Program-made: the position numbers and the translations under genes | Source: Paulinella micropora | Taxonomy: Eukaryota; Cercozoa; Imbricatea; Euglyphida | DNA length: 64,000 nucleotides | Direction of reading: 5' to 3' | Assembly (NCBI GenBank): GCA_009731375.1 | Contig: BJOX01000165.1 | Coordinates: 161,726-225,725 of the forward strand | Shown here: one piece after another, positions 56,449-64,000 of the stretch | Layout: every line of letters begins with the position of its first letter | How positions within the stretch are numbered: the stretch's first letter is position 1 | The notes under the pieces: model-generated | What the model was told of the DNA's origin: nothing | Database searches by the model: none | The model's input: the letters and a program-made list of their open reading frames with translations, nothing else

Positions 56449-64000
<7,552 letters not shown>

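Overview
The window is nuclear DNA from a eukaryote, probably a unicellular alga or a close protist relative. The reasons are: multi-exon genes with GT-AG introns, APE-type non-LTR retrotransposons, a tRNA-derived SINE, a Tc1/mariner-like element, a Piezo channel, a MATH-USP deubiquitinase, and a small gene whose product resembles the PCP_red domain of light-independent protochlorophyllide reductase, a domain typical of photosynthetic lineages. I cannot name a species. More than half of the window is microsatellite or minisatellite DNA, and there are 14 runs of N. Long open frames of L, S, Y, I, Q, K, E, R or F are repeat translations, not genes.

Layout. 1-8218: retroelement territory, with SINE 3' ends, other repeated elements with (ATT)n tails, and a LINE with one long open frame (endonuclease plus reverse transcriptase) that runs into a gap; it may lie inside an upstream Piezo intron. 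8219-28778 (+): the C-terminal part of a Piezo mechanosensitive channel. I resolved 34 exons by hand; all but one junction (exon 21/22, at a gap) join in phase. 28779-32360: intergenic, with a MITE-like element. 32363-39505 (-): a gene whose C-terminal exons look like an Fe(II)/2-oxoglutarate dioxygenase (HxD...H...R pattern); its largest resolved intron holds a decayed LINE and over 2 kb of GAA-type repeats. 43322-44998 holds a near-identical LINE copy in inverted orientation. 47493-49858 (+): the small PCP_red-like gene. 50160-53310: duplicated repeats and a Tc1-like element with inverted ends. 53510-54925 (-): coding-like pieces I cannot name. 55190-56062: a large inverted array of a 19-bp repeat. 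56449-64000 (-): a USP7-like deubiquitinase with MATH exons and an intact catalytic triad.

The most striking feature is a gene architecture seen in all four spliced genes. Introns are built almost entirely of simple repeats, and the repeat units themselves often supply the donor (GTAAGTAAG, GTATCTATC, GTACATACA) and the acceptor (TCTATCTAG, CTATGCAG). Next to about twenty exons, the introns carry one to five tandem, decayed copies of the neighbouring exon end with its splice site ('exon echoes'). One echo has a repeat tract of about 155 bp grown inside exon-derived sequence, which looks like a snapshot of intron birth. I know of no standard name for this architecture, and it is the main candidate for something undescribed here.
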